From positions 1-7,977 of the forward strand of contig JALOQT010000120.1 in the NCBI GenBank assembly GCA_025453375.1: a DNA stretch of 7,977 bases, given 5' to 3'. The translations under genes were made by a program, and so were the position numbers. Shown here piece after piece: positions 6,345 through 7,977 of the stretch. Within the stretch, counting starts at the first letter, position 1, and the number at the start of each line of letters is the position of its first letter. The stretch is from Phycisphaerales bacterium. GTDB taxonomy: Bacteria > Planctomycetota > Phycisphaerae > Phycisphaerales > UBA1924. Below the pieces are notes generated by a model. That model was not told the DNA's origin, ran no database searches, and saw only the letters and a program-made list of their open reading frames with translations.

Positions 6345-7475
6345 ATGCTCAACCGCACCACCGCCGTCCTCACCCTTGGCCTCGCTGCCCTCTCGGCCGC
6401 CCCCGCGCTGGCGCAAACCATCGCGCCGCTCTTTGCCGCAAACTACGCCCTCCAGAACTACGGCCGCCCCGCTGGGCTGCCCGGCAGCGCCGGCGGCATC
6501 CTGTTCGACGGGCCGGACTCACTGCTCATCGGCGGGAACGCCAACAGTTCCTCCGGCGGCATCTACCGCCTCATCCCCGTCCGCGATCTTTCAACCCAGC
6601 GCATCACCGGCTTTGCCGGCCCCGCCACGCTCGTCGCCCAGGCTCCCAACATCGATGGCGGCCTCTGGTTCATGCCCAACGGCACACTCGCCTTCACCAC
6701 CTACAGCAACAACAACATCGGCCAGATCACCCGCGCTGCCTTTGACCTGGGCACCCCCGCCGCACCCGCCCCGGCGACGATCATCAACCTGACGCCGCTG
6801 GGCGTCGACAGCAGTGTCGGCACCGGCCTGATCGTCCCTCCCGGCTTCCCCGGTGCCGGCACACTCAAGATCGCCAGTTATAACAGTGGCCGCTGGTTCA
6901 CGCTGCCATTCTCCCCGGCCGCTCCACCCGCCCCGGCCAACACCTACACCTTCGGCCAGGCCGTCTCCGGCCTGCCCGCCGGCCAAGCTACCTCTTGCCC
7001 CGAAGGCATCTTCTATATCAACACCAACAGCCCACTCTTCCAGCAGCAAAACGTGCTGGTGACCAACTACTGCAACGGCACAATCACGGCGTACAACATC
7101 GACACGCAGGGCTTCCCCATCATCAGCACCGCCCGCACACTCGTATCCAACTACAGCGGCGTCTATGGCGGCACACGCGACCCGCTGACCGGTGACATCT
7201 TCTTCACGTCCTATTCCACCGGCGTCATCGCCGCCGTGCGCGGCTTCGGCCTCCCCGTCCTGCGCTGCGGCCAGGCCGACGTCGCAGGCGCTGGCCAGTT
7301 CCAAGGCTTCGACGGAAGCCTCACCGCCGACGACATCATCGTGTTCCTCGGCTGGTACTTCAACGCCGACAGCCGGGCCGACATCGCCGGCCTCAACCAA
7401 TCCTTCGGGCCCGACTCCCAGTTCACCGCCGACGACATCATCGTGTTCCTGTCGTTCTACTTCGCAGGGTGCTGA
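6345..7475 (+). CDS. Secreted GC-type dockerin protein with beta-propeller-like body (376 aa)
   Basis: A clear Sec signal peptide (MLNRTTAVLTLGLAAL, cleavage likely after ALA at residue 23) fixes the start at 6345. The frame is open from 6222, but the upstream 41 codons are Arg/Pro-rich and precede the signal, so they were left out. The body (about 25-306) has repeated Gly/Asn-rich strand patterns such as GGLWFMPNGTLAFTTY, VLVTNYCNGTITAYNI and RDPLTGDIFFTSYSTG, which read like blades of a beta-propeller; the exact family is not recognised. Residues 308-376 hold two EF-hand-like repeats about 34 residues apart, both with TADDIIVFL cores, ending in FYFAGC. This ending is the GC-type dockerin anchor of Phycisphaerae-like planctomycetes, thought to hold proteins at the cell surface. 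Its mechanism is not established to my knowledge. There is no Shine-Dalgarno sequence. Confidence 0.88.
   Translation: MLNRTTAVLTLGLAALSAAPALAQTIAPLFAANYALQNYGRPAGLPGSAGGILFDGPDSLLIGGNANSSSGGIYRLIPVRDLSTQRITGFAGPATLVAQAPNIDGGLWFMPNGTLAFTTYSNNNIGQITRAAFDLGTPAAPAPATIINLTPLGVDSSVGTGLIVPPGFPGAGTLKIASYNSGRWFTLPFSPAAPPAPANTYTFGQAVSGLPAGQATSCPEGIFYINTNSPLFQQQNVLVTNYCNGTITAYNIDTQGFPIISTARTLVSNYSGVYGGTRDPLTGDIFFTSYSTGVIAAVRGFGLPVLRCGQADVAGAGQFQGFDGSLTADDIIVFLGWYFNADSRADIAGLNQSFGPDSQFTADDIIVFLSFYFAGC
7321..7348 (+). repeat. Direct repeat, copy 1 (EF-hand-like core)
   Basis: A 28-base stretch identical to 7423-7450, with a period of 102 bases (34 codons). It encodes the LTADDIIVFL core of the first dockerin-like repeat. 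Bases 7332-7351 also match 4432-4451 on the opposite strand over 20 bases, inside the broken dockerin gene. Confidence 0.9.
7423..7450 (+). repeat. Direct repeat, copy 2 (EF-hand-like core)
   Basis: The second copy of the 28-base repeat, encoding the FTADDIIVFL core of the last dockerin-like repeat. Identity at third codon positions, not only at the protein level, points to recent duplication or gene conversion within the module. Confidence 0.9.
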
Positions 7476-7606
7476 CCAACGCCAATTCGGCAAGCGGCAG
7501 GACGTGCAGCCAACGCCTCGTGCATCAGCGCGGAGCATCCTGCGACCATCACCGTCTGCTGCGCCCCCCGAACCCGCCCCGCACCGCGGCCGTACAGTCG
7601 GAGACG

Positions 7607-7977
7607 ATGACTGACACTTTTCTTCGCGTCCGCCGAGTGGTGCTGCTGATCTGCGTGGTCGTGGCAGCGATGGTGGGCGGTGTCGCCCGTCCGCCAAGCG
7701 CGGCTGCCGAGAGCACACTGCCACAGGGACAGGCTGAGGGCGCTCGCGCGGACACCGCACCCAACGCGGCAAATCGTGACGTCGCCGAGTTGGATGACAA
7801 GAACCCCGTCGGCGTCACGGCGGTGGCCGAGCGGGCGGTGACGCTGCCGGGAGATCGGTTTGTCATCGCCGTGCAGTTTGCCTTCGCCGAGCACTTTCAC
7901 ATCTGGCCCAACACGCCGACGGTGCCCGCGGGCATGGAAGAGCTGGTCCCGATCCCGACGGAGATAAGTGTGGGTGG
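7607..7977 (+). CDS. DsbD-family-like protein, N-terminal 123 residues (cut by right edge)
   Basis: The frame is open from the ATG at 7607 to the end of the window, with GGAG a few bases upstream of the ATG. A signal peptide or signal anchor is present (VRRVVLLICVVVAAMVGG, about 8-25). A low-complexity Ala/Asp-rich stretch (about 32-65) follows, then the start of a beta-rich domain: VTLPGDRFVIAVQFAFAEHF, then HIWPNTP (98-104) and LVPIPTEI. The HIWPN segment followed by P-x-x-PTEI resembles the N-terminal domain of planctomycete proteins annotated as DsbD-type protein-disulfide reductases, which pass electrons across the membrane to periplasmic thiol proteins. The catalytic Cys pairs and the membrane domain would lie beyond the edge, so the name rests on the N-terminal pattern only. 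It follows the dockerin gene after 131 bases in which I see no terminator or gene. Confidence 0.75.
   Translation, partial: MTDTFLRVRRVVLLICVVVAAMVGGVARPPSAAAESTLPQGQAEGARADTAPNAANRDVAELDDKNPVGVTAVAERAVTLPGDRFVIAVQFAFAEHFHIWPNTPTVPAGMEELVPIPTEISVG

Noticed and set aside
6591..7772. 393-codon minus-strand open frame
   Set aside because: Antisense to the dockerin gene and to the start of the DsbD-like gene, both of which have signal peptides and recognisable motifs. Its composition is Gly/Val/Ala/Asp-biased, as expected of a GC-rich shadow.
1..7977. Search for CRISPR arrays, tRNA or rRNA genes and insertion sequences
   Set aside because: No spaced repeat array, no cloverleaf-like segment with a TTCGA-type arm in context, no conserved rRNA stretch and no transposase-like frame was seen by eye.

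Overview
The window is GC-rich bacterial DNA, most likely from a planctomycete and probably from the Phycisphaerae. The main reason is two exported proteins that end in the double EF-hand-like module with a terminal Gly-Cys (repeats of the form D-x-A-G-x-x-Q ... DG-x-LTADDII-x-FLG-x-YF ... GC). I know this module as the 'GC-type dockerin' of that group. The WXG100-like genes on the left also resemble gene sets I associate with planctomycetes. No search was run, so the taxonomy is inference.

Left block (1-2358, minus strand): four tightly packed genes, read from 2358 leftward. They are a 90-residue WXG100-like helical-hairpin protein, a 174-residue coiled-coil protein, a second, smaller WXG100-like protein (81 residues), and the first 437 residues of a large protein. 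That last protein has coiled coils on both sides of a two-helix membrane hairpin and runs off the left edge. Two junctions are ATGA overlaps and the third is a 9-base gap, so this is one translationally coupled operon. It looks like the substrate and membrane-anchor part of a reduced type VII (ESX/WXG100)-like export system. I expect the truncated gene to continue into an FtsK/SpoIIIE ATPase domain, but that part is outside the window. Both WXG-like proteins carry W-x-D where the classical motif is W-x-G.

Middle block (2437-6077, minus strand): a membrane histidine kinase with no visible response regulator, 78 bases upstream of the WXG operon on the same strand; a broken exported protein gene (F5/8 type C-like remnant plus GC-type dockerin) with a frame change and an apparent internal deletion; and a single-pass membrane DUF4230 protein. 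A 320-base stretch between the last two holds no gene.

Right block (6078-7977, plus strand): a divergent intergenic region with one weak promoter candidate; an intact 376-residue secreted GC-type dockerin protein with a repeat-rich, probably beta-propeller-like body; and the start of a secreted or membrane protein resembling the N-terminal domain of DsbD-family thiol:disulfide reductases, cut by the right edge.

The main point of interest is the compact WXG100-like operon. Also of interest are the decayed dockerin gene lying about 1.9 kb from an intact relative of its C-terminal module, and the kinase whose ATPase domain carries a long low-complexity insert.
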